From: Ignavibacteriales bacterium
Lineage (GTDB): Bacteria; Bacteroidota; Ignavibacteria; Ignavibacteriales; Melioribacteraceae
Direction: 5' to 3'
NCBI GenBank assembly: GCA_026390775.1
Contig: JAPLFF010000007.1
Coordinates: 1,116,001 to 1,180,000 of the forward strand
DNA: 64,000 bases
A program made the translations under genes and the position numbers. The notes below the pieces were generated by a model. It was not told the DNA's origin. It worked only from the letters and a program-made list of their open reading frames with translations, and ran no database searches. Below are positions 8,640-17,929 of the stretch, one piece after another. The first letter of the stretch is position 1, and every line of letters starts with the position of its first letter.

Positions 8640-9632
8640 TTACAGTAATGCTGTTGCCAACCCGAAGTAAAACAATATCGTTGTTACATCTGTCAGCGCA
8701 AGAGTAATTGGTCCCGCCGCTAATTTTGGGTCAAGCTTTGTTTTGTGCAAAATTGCCGGCACGCTCAATCCCCAGAATGCCGCACTGATTTCTGCCAGCA
8801 CAATGCTTGAACCGATTACAACTGCCGGAAGTACTTGTCCTTTCCATAAAAAAACAACAACTGTAACCAGCGCTCCGCAGCTTATGCCCAGCAAAAAAGA
8901 TGTTTTGCTTTCGCGCAATAAATTTTTCAAATACCATTTCAAAGACGGCTGTGTTGAATGAAGCGTTTGAACCGTAACCGTCATTGATTGAATGCTTACG
9001 CTTTCGCCTAATCCAAGAACCAAGGCTAAAAAGAACGCTATCACCAAACTCATTTCGATCGTTGTGTGAAAAATTCCGATGAACAACGCCGCTGCCGTTC
9101 CGCTTGAAATTGTAACGAGCAGCCACGGAAAACGAATGCGCCACGATTTTAACGGTGATGCGTTTTTAAGTTCGTTAATTCTAAAACCGATCGTTTCAAA
9201 AACATCATCGTAGCTCCGCGGTTCGTCTTCGCTCGACTCGTCTTCAAGCAGTTCCTCGGTAAAAAGATTTACATCAACTATGCCGAGCAATTTTCTTTCC
9301 TCATCAACGACGGGGAAGGCTAAAAATTTATAAGTTACAAAGAACTCGCAGGCATCATAAACCGTTGCCGTCTTTGGAAGAGCGGCAACACGCTTAACCA
9401 TTAACTCTTCTATTTTCTGTTCCGGTTTCCCGGTCAACAATCTTCTTGTTGGCAGAACACCGACAAGTTTTTTCTCATCGTCAACAACATAAAAGTAAAC
9501 TATTCTTTCGCCAAGACCTTCTTCTCTAATTTTCTTTAGCGTTTCTTCAACGGATAAATTTTTATCGAGCGCGGTAAAATCTTTTCGCGCATGATCTAAA
9601 ACCGGTTGATTATATGTTTGTTTGTCGTGCAT
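8640..9632 (-). CDS. MgtE-like divalent cation transporter (CBS pair plus membrane domain)
   Basis: A 330-residue inner-membrane protein. Two CBS domains (about residues 15-135, with VYFYVVDDEKKLVGVLP and FLAFPVVDEERKLLGIVDV) sense Mg2+ or nucleotides in MgtE channels. Five C-terminal membrane segments follow, with the MgtE-type GLGESVSIQS and ending PITLALTDVTTILFYFG. The N-terminal helical MgtE_N domain is absent. An upstream TTG at 9689 opens a longer frame, but those codons come from a palindromic repeat, so I start at the ATG at 9632; no ideal ribosome site precedes it. It is placed between gyrB and the restriction pair on the same strand. Confidence 0.85.
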   Translation of the reverse strand: MHDKQTYNQPVLDHARKDFTALDKNLSVEETLKKIREEGLGERIVYFYVVDDEKKLVGVLPTRRLLTGKPEQKIEELMVKRVAALPKTATVYDACEFFVTYKFLAFPVVDEERKLLGIVDVNLFTEELLEDESSEDEPRSYDDVFETIGFRINELKNASPLKSWRIRFPWLLVTISSGTAAALFIGIFHTTIEMSLVIAFFLALVLGLGESVSIQSMTVTVQTLHSTQPSLKWYLKNLLRESKTSFLLGISCGALVTVVVFLWKGQVLPAVVIGSSIVLAEISAAFWGLSVPAILHKTKLDPKLAAGPITLALTDVTTILFYFGLATALL

Positions 9633-9647
9633 TCCTCTTTTTCTTTG

Positions 9648-9688
9648 TCGTTGCGGGTCCGGCATTGCCGGGACTCCTCGCAATGACA
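9648..9688. repeat. Palindromic repeat between gyrB and the MgtE-like gene
   Basis: An imperfect inverted repeat: on the plus strand GTCGTTGCGGGTCCGGC pairs with GCCGGGACTCCTCGCAATGA. On the minus strand it reads TCATTGCGAGGAGTCCCGGC, a wording I associate with dispersed intergenic elements in other genomes. It supplies spurious in-frame codons in front of the transporter gene, which is why a longer TTG start is rejected. Copy number elsewhere is unknown. Confidence 0.6.
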
Positions 9689-9691
9689 ATG

Positions 9692-11701
<2,010 letters not shown>

Positions 11702-11718
11702 TTATCTGTATTCCTTCC

Positions 11719-11735
11719 TGCCTGCCGGACAGGCA
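11719..11735. repeat. Short palindrome between dciA and gyrB
   Basis: A stem of TGCCTG/CAGGCA around a 5-nt CCGGA loop, GC-rich within AT-rich DNA, in the 41-nt gap between dciA and gyrB. It resembles the short TGCCTG...CAGGCA dispersed palindromes of many genomes. No U-run follows, so an efficient terminator is unlikely. Confidence 0.5.
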
Positions 11736-11739
11736 AGCT

Positions 11740-12039
11740 CTACAAAAACTTTAATGTTTTTATTACTTGTCCGTTAAAATGTTTATTTATTTTTTCTGCT
11801 ATTAGATTTTTTCTTAGGTTCAATTCGCTTTTCCAGACAGAGTTTTCTACTCTAAGAAATAAAATTTGTTTTTCTACCTTAACTGCTTGAGCGATCGGTT
11901 TTAGTTCTGGAAATATTATTTCAAACTCATCAACAATATTATAATTCTTAAGCGACTCGCGCAGATTGGTAAACTCTGCTTCTTTATTCAACACATCATC
12001 GAGTGTTCTAAAACTGCTACGCGTATGCTGCTTTGCCAT
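11740..12039 (-). CDS. dciA: DciA-like (DUF721) helicase-loading protein
   Basis: A 99-residue DUF721/DciA-like protein. The pattern VDEFEIIFPELKPIAQAVKV followed by ILFLRVENSVWKSELNLRK matches the KH-like fold (long helix, then beta-hairpin LxV.s..W..EL) of DciA, the ancestral DnaB loader in bacteria without DnaC/DnaI. Its location between recF and gyrB is the usual one for this family. The start ATG lies inside the end of recF (23-nt overlap), indicating translational coupling. It is expected to act in the cytoplasm at oriC to help load the replicative helicase; function is by family and position. Confidence 0.82.
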   Translation of the reverse strand: MAKQHTRSSFRTLDDVLNKEAEFTNLRESLKNYNIVDEFEIIFPELKPIAQAVKVEKQILFLRVENSVWKSELNLRKNLIAEKINKHFNGQVIKTLKFL

Positions 12040-13129
12040 TGTTAACTTTTATTAAAAGATTTTCTTTTCCCATATCCAGACCTTCTGTTTTAGTAAGGTC
12101 GGTCATAGTAATAAACGCTTGTCCTATTTGAGAAAGATACCGGCTGATTCTTCCGGAGCGGTAAATATCAAGTTCGCCGAAAACATCGTCCATCAAAAAG
12201 ATTGGTGTCTTTCCAAGTTTTTCTTTCATAAAAAAGAACTGACCAAATCTCAGAGCAATCTGAAATGTTTTATGCTGTCCTTGTGAACCAAAGCGTTTCA
12301 ATTCTAGATCGTTTATATAAAAAATAAAATCGTCGCGATGCGGTCCGGCTAAATTCGTTCCTCTCCGTAGTTCGTCTTCGCGGAGATTGTTCAGCTCTTC
12401 TCTAAATCTTTCCGGTATTTTTTCCTGATCTGTTCCCGAAAAAGAATCATAAATTATTTTTGGTTCTTCTGCGCCTTCAATAATTTGATTATAAGAATCT
12501 TTAAGGTAGCCGTTAAACTCGATAACAAAATTTTGTCTGTGTTTAATTATTTCCGTGCCGCTTATGATTAGAGATTCCGTCCATGCATCCAGCTGATCAT
12601 ATAAGTTCTGGTTACGTGTTTCTTTAATCTGCGTCAACAATGAAGAGCGCTGACGTAATGTTTTATTGTACTCCAGTAGCATTTCCAAATACGTCTGGCT
12701 TGCCTGCGAAATTACCGAATCTACAAATCTTCGCCGTTCTGCCGGTGCGCCCTGTGTAATTGCGTGATCGGATTGTATCAGCGAGACGATCGGAAATTTT
12801 CCTATTACCGAAGTAGAATTAAAAACTTGTTTGCCGTCCAAATAAAAATTCTTTTTCCCTTTTGAAGAATCAAAAAATATCCGCGTGTTGTTTTCGGTTA
12901 AATCTGAAAAGTTTCCTTTCGCATCAAAATATTGTTCGCCGAACATTATAACATCGTTCTCGTTAGCAAGATTTAAGTTTTTTGTAGTGCTCAAATAGTA
13001 GATTGCCTCTAATATGGATGTCTTTCCCTGCCCATTACCACCAACGATGAGATTTAACTTGTCGGAAAAATTCAGCGATGTGTTTTTATGCAGTCTGAAG
13101 TTTTGCAATTCGATTTGCTTAAGAACCAT
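12017..13129 (-). CDS. recF: DNA replication/repair protein RecF
   Basis: A 370-residue SMC-like ABC ATPase. The P-loop is GGNGQGKTS (30-38). The family signature appears as GSQGQHKTFQIALR, preceded by the RecF-specific LAGPHRDDF, and Walker B is IFLMDDVFGELD. With RecO and RecR it loads RecA at gaps in double-stranded DNA. It starts 1 nt after dnaN ends and overlaps dciA downstream, so dnaN-recF-dciA probably form one transcript. Confidence 0.97.
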   Translation of the reverse strand: MVLKQIELQNFRLHKNTSLNFSDKLNLIVGGNGQGKTSILEAIYYLSTTKNLNLANENDVIMFGEQYFDAKGNFSDLTENNTRIFFDSSKGKKNFYLDGKQVFNSTSVIGKFPIVSLIQSDHAITQGAPAERRRFVDSVISQASQTYLEMLLEYNKTLRQRSSLLTQIKETRNQNLYDQLDAWTESLIISGTEIIKHRQNFVIEFNGYLKDSYNQIIEGAEEPKIIYDSFSGTDQEKIPERFREELNNLREDELRRGTNLAGPHRDDFIFYINDLELKRFGSQGQHKTFQIALRFGQFFFMKEKLGKTPIFLMDDVFGELDIYRSGRISRYLSQIGQAFITMTDLTKTEGLDMGKENLLIKVNNGKAAYA

Positions 13130-13130
13130 T

Positions 13131-14261
13131 TTACGTATTTAAGCGAACCGGCATCAACAACATCATTAAGTCTAGATTTTCTTTTTTCTGGACCGGTTCT
13201 ATTACTACCGCTTTGGTCGGTGAGTGAAGTTTAAAAATTATTTCTTCTTCGCTGCTTAAGTGTGTAAGAACATCGTTAACGTAAGCTGAGTTGAATCCGA
13301 TTTCCAGAGCGTCTCCTTTGTATTCACAAATTACTTTTTCTTCTCCTGATGCGCCGATATCTAAATCTTCTGCGGAGATTTCCAAAGCATCCGTCGTGAT
13401 CGCAAACTTAACACGTCTTGTGCTTGATGTAGAGAACAGCATCATTCTTTTTATTGATTCGTGAATATCTCTTGTGTTTACTTTCATAAAAAATTCGTTC
13501 TCGAGTGGAATTACGCTTGAGTAGTCGGGATATTTTTGACTGATGAGCCGTGTGATCAACTCTATGTCGTTCAGCTTAAACGATACATAAGTTTTTGTAA
13601 GATGAATTTTGACATCCTTCTCGTTCAATATTTTCAAGAGAACAGAGACTGCTCTTTCCGGCACCACATATTGTTGATTGAACGCTGCCTTAATATTTTT
13701 GTTTAACATATTTACAAGTCGGTGACCATCAGTAGTTACAAGCCGTAATCCGTCGTCTCTAAACTCAAACAATGTACCCATCATAGCGGGACGCATTTCT
13801 TCTTTGCTCATTGCGAAGGCGCATTTTTCAAATGCTAATCTTAATTCTTCTCCATTGATCAATACCTCGTTTATATCTTTTGCGTTTTTATCGGTTTCTA
13901 CAGACGGAATTTCCGGGAACTCGTCGGCATCCAAATAACTGATGGTATATTTTCCCATATCCGTAACTATGTTGATTTTTTTATTCGCCATTAATTTGAA
14001 ATGAATTGTTGTGTCTTTCAAAGAGCGAACGACATCGTTCAAAAGTCTTGCCGGAACAACTATTTTTATGTTTTCTTCTGCCACTATGTTAAGCGAAGAC
14101 TTCAAAGATATTTCTAGGTCGGTGGCATAAATGGTAAGCTGCCCGTCTTTAACTTCGAATAAAAAGTTTTCCAGAATTGGCATTGGTGTGCGTGTTGGAA
14201 CTGCTGGAATGATTTTGCTTAGAAGTTTTTCGAGCTCTTTGCTGTTAACTTTGAATTCCAT
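13131..14261 (-). CDS. dnaN: DNA polymerase III beta subunit (sliding clamp)
   Basis: A 376-residue beta clamp with three repeated clamp domains. Recognisable segments are AVPTRTPMPILENFLFEV near the N-terminus, MRPAMMGTLFEF in domain 2 and the terminal LMMLLMPVRL, close to the canonical MPMRL end that contacts clamp-binding partners. The start is supported by AGGAG located 8 nt before the ATG. It encircles DNA and tethers the replicative polymerase. Separated from dnaA by a 318-bp AT-rich spacer. Confidence 0.97.
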   Translation of the reverse strand: MEFKVNSKELEKLLSKIIPAVPTRTPMPILENFLFEVKDGQLTIYATDLEISLKSSLNIVAEENIKIVVPARLLNDVVRSLKDTTIHFKLMANKKINIVTDMGKYTISYLDADEFPEIPSVETDKNAKDINEVLINGEELRLAFEKCAFAMSKEEMRPAMMGTLFEFRDDGLRLVTTDGHRLVNMLNKNIKAAFNQQYVVPERAVSVLLKILNEKDVKIHLTKTYVSFKLNDIELITRLISQKYPDYSSVIPLENEFFMKVNTRDIHESIKRMMLFSTSSTRRVKFAITTDALEISAEDLDIGASGEEKVICEYKGDALEIGFNSAYVNDVLTHLSSEEEIIFKLHSPTKAVVIEPVQKKENLDLMMLLMPVRLNT

Positions 14262-14579
14262 AATTCATCTCCTAGTTGAACCAAAAATATCAAAAAATGC
14301 TACCATTTTCAATTTGTGTTTTGCTTCTGTTTAAGTGATATCAACAGCCTTATTATTATATAAACTATATATACATTTAAATTATATTAATAATAAGCAA
14401 TGTTAACTTGTGTATAAGTAGTTTTTATTAACCGTTCAATTAAATTTCTAAATATATAACCAACAGAATAAAGTTGGTAACATAACAACAAACGTAAGTT
14501 ATCAAATGATGTGTTATTAACAATAGAATATAAACATTAATAGCACTGATTATACACTGGTTACCAACAAGAATAAATT
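14262..14579. other. AT-rich spacer between dnaA and dnaN with a DnaA box
   Basis: 318 bp without a gene. Strongly AT-rich with several AATTA/TTATTA runs. It contains one exact DnaA-box-type site (14409-14417) and a near match TTATACACT (14550-14558). It should also hold the dnaN promoter: TATTTTTG on the minus strand (14282-14289) fits the Bacteroidota minus-7 motif, but no matching upstream TTTG is seen. It may contribute to origin function or dnaA autoregulation. Confidence 0.5.
14409..14417 (-). promoter_or_regulatory. DnaA box
   Basis: The plus strand reads TGTGTATAA, so the minus strand carries TTATACACA, an exact match to the TTATNCACA consensus. It lies in the dnaA-dnaN spacer, a usual location for such boxes. 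Confidence 0.6.
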
Positions 14580-15995
14580 TTATGTAACACGCATCTCAAT
14601 TTTATTTTTTATTGAATCTACCATCTCTTGCATTTTAGGATCTCCCGCTACTAGATTCTCAATGCTGGATTGTGAATGAATAACAGTAGAGTGGTCTCTT
14701 CCACCAAAATGTAGACCAATGGTTTTCAGAGAAGATTTAGTTAGTAATTTGGAAAGGTACATAGCAACTTGACGAGCAAAAACTATTTCTTTTCTTCGAT
14801 TCTTTTCACGAAGTTTATTTTCTTCTAGATTAAAGAACTCGCAAACTACTTTAGTGATCAACTCTATAGAGATATTAACCTGTTTATTTGTAGAAACTTC
14901 TTTAACTGTTTTTTTTACGAGGTCAAAATTTATTTCTTTAGAAGTAAGAGAAGAGTTAGCAAGAAGTTTGATTAAACACCCCTCCAATTCACGAATATTT
15001 GAAGATATATTTTGCGCTATATATTCTATAATTTCACGGGAAAGAATAATGCCATATACTTCGCTTTTATTTTTTAAAATAGCAACACGGGTTTCGAAAT
15101 CCGGAGGTTGTATATCCGCAGACAAACCCCAAGAGAAGCGGGAGATCAATCTTTCATTTAAACCTTTTAAATCTTTAGGCGGCTTGTCGCTGGATAATAC
15201 AACTTGTTTGCCGGATTGATGTAGAGTATTAAAAATTTGGAAAAATAAATCTTGTGTTTTTTCTTTACCAACCAAAAACTGAATATCATCAATAATAAGA
15301 GCATCCATACTTTTGTAGAAACTAGAAAACTCGTTAACAGTATCGCCCTGAATAGATTCTACAAATTCAACAGTGAAAGCATCTGAGGAAATATATACAA
15401 CACGTTTTTCCGGGGAACGCTCTAAAATTTTATTGCCGATAGCATGTATCAAATGAGTTTTTCCTAAACCCACTCCTCCGTATATAAAAAGTGGATTGAA
15501 AGAGGTTTGTCCGGGATTCTCTCCTACTGCAATAGCAGCAGCGCGCGCAAGTTGATTTCCTTCACCCTTTATAAAATTTTCGAAAATATATCTTGGGTTT
15601 AAATAGGTTTCAAAATCACGCTCTTTAGTTTTTGTTACAGAAAGAGCAGAATGGTTATTGGAAGAAACGGGAGCCGCAAATTCGTCTGCAGAAATCTTTT
15701 CTTCATAGATCACGTAAGCAAGTTTTCCGTCGGCACCAAGAACCTGAGAAATAGTTTTATTGATTAAAGTATTATAATGTTCTTCTATCCACTCAATGAA
15801 AAAATTATTAGGAACATAAATTTTAAGCGTGGATTTTTCCAGCTCAAAGGGTTTGATGGGCAGAAACCAGGTGTTATAAGTTATAAAAGGAACATTTTCT
15901 TTGATTAATCCTAAACATTCCTTCCAAACTTCAGAAGCGTTCTTTTCGGTTTGAAGGCCAAGAAGGCTTTCGGCTGCGTTTTGCATATTGTCCAC
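14580..15995 (-). CDS. dnaA: Chromosomal replication initiator DnaA
   Basis: A 471-residue AAA+ initiator. Domain I (about 1-95) carries the WKECLGLIKENVPFITYNTW interaction surface. The AAA+ domain begins near NPRYIFENFIKGEGNQLA, with Walker A GGVGLGKTH (173-181) and Walker B LIIDDIQF (233-240). Domain IV ends with the DNA-binding signature GGRDHSTVIHS (431-441). It binds DnaA boxes and melts oriC. The frame opens at GTG 15995; an ATG at 15986 (MQNAAES) is an equally possible start, as neither has a clear ribosome site. A near-consensus DnaA box overlaps the start region, hinting at autoregulation. Confidence 0.97.
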   Translation of the reverse strand: MDNMQNAAESLLGLQTEKNASEVWKECLGLIKENVPFITYNTWFLPIKPFELEKSTLKIYVPNNFFIEWIEEHYNTLINKTISQVLGADGKLAYVIYEEKISADEFAAPVSSNNHSALSVTKTKERDFETYLNPRYIFENFIKGEGNQLARAAAIAVGENPGQTSFNPLFIYGGVGLGKTHLIHAIGNKILERSPEKRVVYISSDAFTVEFVESIQGDTVNEFSSFYKSMDALIIDDIQFLVGKEKTQDLFFQIFNTLHQSGKQVVLSSDKPPKDLKGLNERLISRFSWGLSADIQPPDFETRVAILKNKSEVYGIILSREIIEYIAQNISSNIRELEGCLIKLLANSSLTSKEINFDLVKKTVKEVSTNKQVNISIELITKVVCEFFNLEENKLREKNRRKEIVFARQVAMYLSKLLTKSSLKTIGLHFGGRDHSTVIHSQSSIENLVAGDPKMQEMVDSIKNKIEMRVT

Positions 15996-16224
15996 AATAC
16001 AGAAGAAAGAAAAAGGTGTAAAAAAATGATTTATTATAAAAGACTAAGACAATTTTTGAGATTACGAACAAATTATTAACATTAAAAAGTCAGCATAAAC
16101 TATTTGATTATAAGCAACTTTCAGAGAAAATTATTAATAACTAACATAGACAGACAAGAAATTTACAACACTAAACAGGTTCTTAAAAATGTGAAACGTT
16201 CCACAAAACTCTATTATCAACAAC

Positions 16225-16233
16225 TTATTCACA
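16225..16233 (+). promoter_or_regulatory. DnaA box
   Basis: TTATTCACA, an exact TTATNCACA match, with a one-mismatch copy (TTATCAACA) 11 nt upstream in the same orientation. Both lie in the dnaA upstream region. Confidence 0.6.
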
Positions 16234-16332
16234 GCTAATTTAAACACGATCTACTCCATCGAAGATAGTCGAAGAGTGTAATTAGTGCAAACAAATTCTC
16301 TTAGAGAGAAAAATATTTTTATAAAAAGAAGT

Positions 16333-16363
16333 TTTGAACAAAGAACAACGAAAGCTAATTTTG
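16333..16363 (+). promoter_or_regulatory. Bacteroidota-type promoter for the asparaginase operon
   Basis: TTTG at 16333-16336, a 19-nt spacer, then TAATTTTG at 16356-16363. This fits the minus-33 TTTG / minus-7 TAnnTTTG consensus of Bacteroidota primary sigma factors. It ends 43 nt before the start codon of the asparaginase gene. Confidence 0.55.
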
Positions 16364-16406
16364 TGCCGAAGAAATTAATTAAGCAATAATTTTATTTGAG
16401 ACGAGC

Positions 16407-17381
16407 ATGAAAAATCTTTTGATAGTTTTTACAGGAGGTACTTTCTCTATGAGAATAGATGAAAAGACGAATTCAGCAGTTCCTTATTTCCACGGAGAGG
16501 AATTGTTAAAAATGATTCCTCAAGCAAAGCAATTCGCAAATATATCTGTTTATGACTTTGGAAAATATCCAGGACCACATATCACACCCGAACTAATGTT
16601 GAAACTATCAAAGAAAATAAAAGAATTTACTTCACGCGCAGACATAGACGGAATTATAGTAACCCACGGCACGGACACACTGGAAGAGACCGCATATTTT
16701 TTAGATTTAACAATTAAAACTGAAAAACCAATAGTGGTAATAGGTGCGATGAAAACTAGCAGCGAAAAAGACTGGGATGGTCCGTTAAATCTTTTGGACG
16801 CAATTCATATTTGCAATAACACGAACAGCAGAGGAATGGGCGTTCTGGTTTGTCTTAACGGAGAAATTAATGCGGCAAGCGAGGTTACAAAAACACATAC
16901 AGAAGACATAGAAACATTCCGAAGCCTGGATTTTGGTTCGCTGGGATTTGTTGATAGAGGTAGAATTATATTCAACAGACAGCCGAATAAACTAGAAAGA
17001 ATAGAAACAGAAAAAATTAATTCAAACGTAGATCTTATAAAAATTTATGCAGGAATGAACGAAAAATTTTTCATGTACTCTGCAGACAGCGGGGCAGATG
17101 GCGTAGTCATTGAAGCAATGGGTGTTGGCAATGTTCCACCACCAGCATTTGATGGAATTAAGTATATAGTAGAAAAAAATATTCCGGTAGTTCTTGTTTC
17201 TAGATGTCCGGCAGGAGAAACCCTGGACATTTATGGTTATCCAGGCGCTGGAAAATGGTTAAAGAATATAGGAGTGATTTTTGCAGACTACTTGAACGGG
17301 CAAAAGGCGAGGATAAAATTAATCGTCTGTCTTGGTCTAACTAAAGACAAAGAAAAACTTAGAAAGTTATTCGAGAAGTAA
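16407..17381 (+). CDS. L-asparaginase
   Basis: A 324-residue class I asparaginase that hydrolyses L-asparagine to aspartate and ammonia. The first catalytic motif FTGGTFSM (8-15) holds the nucleophilic Thr12; the second, THGTDTLEETAYF (86-98), holds the Thr-Asp pair. The IGAMK...DWDGPLNLLDA segment is also typical. No signal peptide is seen, so a cytoplasmic (type I, AnsA-like) enzyme is likely. A matching promoter lies upstream, and the gene for a small membrane protein starts 2 nt after its stop, probably on the same transcript. Confidence 0.93.
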   Translation: MKNLLIVFTGGTFSMRIDEKTNSAVPYFHGEELLKMIPQAKQFANISVYDFGKYPGPHITPELMLKLSKKIKEFTSRADIDGIIVTHGTDTLEETAYFLDLTIKTEKPIVVIGAMKTSSEKDWDGPLNLLDAIHICNNTNSRGMGVLVCLNGEINAASEVTKTHTEDIETFRSLDFGSLGFVDRGRIIFNRQPNKLERIETEKINSNVDLIKIYAGMNEKFFMYSADSGADGVVIEAMGVGNVPPPAFDGIKYIVEKNIPVVLVSRCPAGETLDIYGYPGAGKWLKNIGVIFADYLNGQKARIKLIVCLGLTKDKEKLRKLFEK

Positions 17382-17383
17382 AC

Positions 17384-17917
17384 ATGAAAAACAGAAGTGA
17401 AAATTTTTGGAAATATGTAAAACCATGGTTAGGAACAACGGCCCTTTTACCGCTTATCATTTATTACACGATTAATAAAGGACAATTTACTTTTATAGAT
17501 TATATAAATTTATTAATTCACGAAGGCGGACACGGCGTATTTAAGATCTTCGGAAAATTTATTTATACACTTGGCGGAACGCTGATGCAAATAATAATTC
17601 CGTCAATGTTCATAATATATTATCTGATAAAGGAAAAGAAATTCGGCACACAGATATTTCTAGTATGGCTTGGGGAAAACTTAATTAACATTAGCGTTTA
17701 TGCAGCAGATGCACGCGCGCAAAAGTTACCACTATTAGGGGGGAATAAGGTTTACCATGATTGGGCGTGGTTGTTATCTCAAACGGGATTGTTGGAACAA
17801 GATAAATTAGTAGGAAATATTTTTTATGGAACAGGAATTTTAATGTTTTTAATTGCTCTATTATTACCTCTCTTTTTAAGAGAGACAGAGCAAGCCAATA
17901 TAGACCTTAACATTTGA
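17384..17917 (+). CDS. Membrane protein with HEGGH motif, putative metalloprotease-like
   Basis: A 177-residue protein with about four hydrophobic segments. The second carries LLIHEGGHGVF, with HEXXH at residues 46-50, the zinc-binding motif of M50-like intramembrane proteases. A conserved-looking HDWAWLLSQTGLL segment (about 125) follows, where a third ligand could lie. It is shorter than classical site-2 proteases and lacks a clear NPDG motif, so protease activity is only a hypothesis. It is translationally close to the asparaginase gene (2-nt gap) but no functional link is evident. It converges on the next gene with a 12-nt gap. Confidence 0.7.
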   Translation: MKNRSENFWKYVKPWLGTTALLPLIIYYTINKGQFTFIDYINLLIHEGGHGVFKIFGKFIYTLGGTLMQIIIPSMFIIYYLIKEKKFGTQIFLVWLGENLINISVYAADARAQKLPLLGGNKVYHDWAWLLSQTGLLEQDKLVGNIFYGTGILMFLIALLLPLFLRETEQANIDLNI

Positions 17918-17929
17918 CCACACCAAGCC

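Larger units (their letters stand above)
15996..16406. other. Candidate replication origin (oriC) region
   Basis: 411 bp of AT-rich DNA between divergent dnaA and the asparaginase gene, without a credible ORF. It contains TTATTCACA (16225-16233, exact DnaA box), TTATCAACA (16214-16222, one mismatch) directly beside it, and TTGTCCACA (15988-15996, one mismatch) at the dnaA start. Long A/T runs (16016-16040, 16064-16140) could serve as an unwinding element. The site lies at the head of dnaA-dnaN-recF-dciA-gyrB. The box number is low and no skew calculation was possible, so this is a candidate only. Confidence 0.55.

Noticed and set aside
9633-9689. TTG-initiated N-terminal extension of the MgtE-like transporter
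   Set aside because: The added codons are encoded by a palindromic repeat and do not resemble the family.
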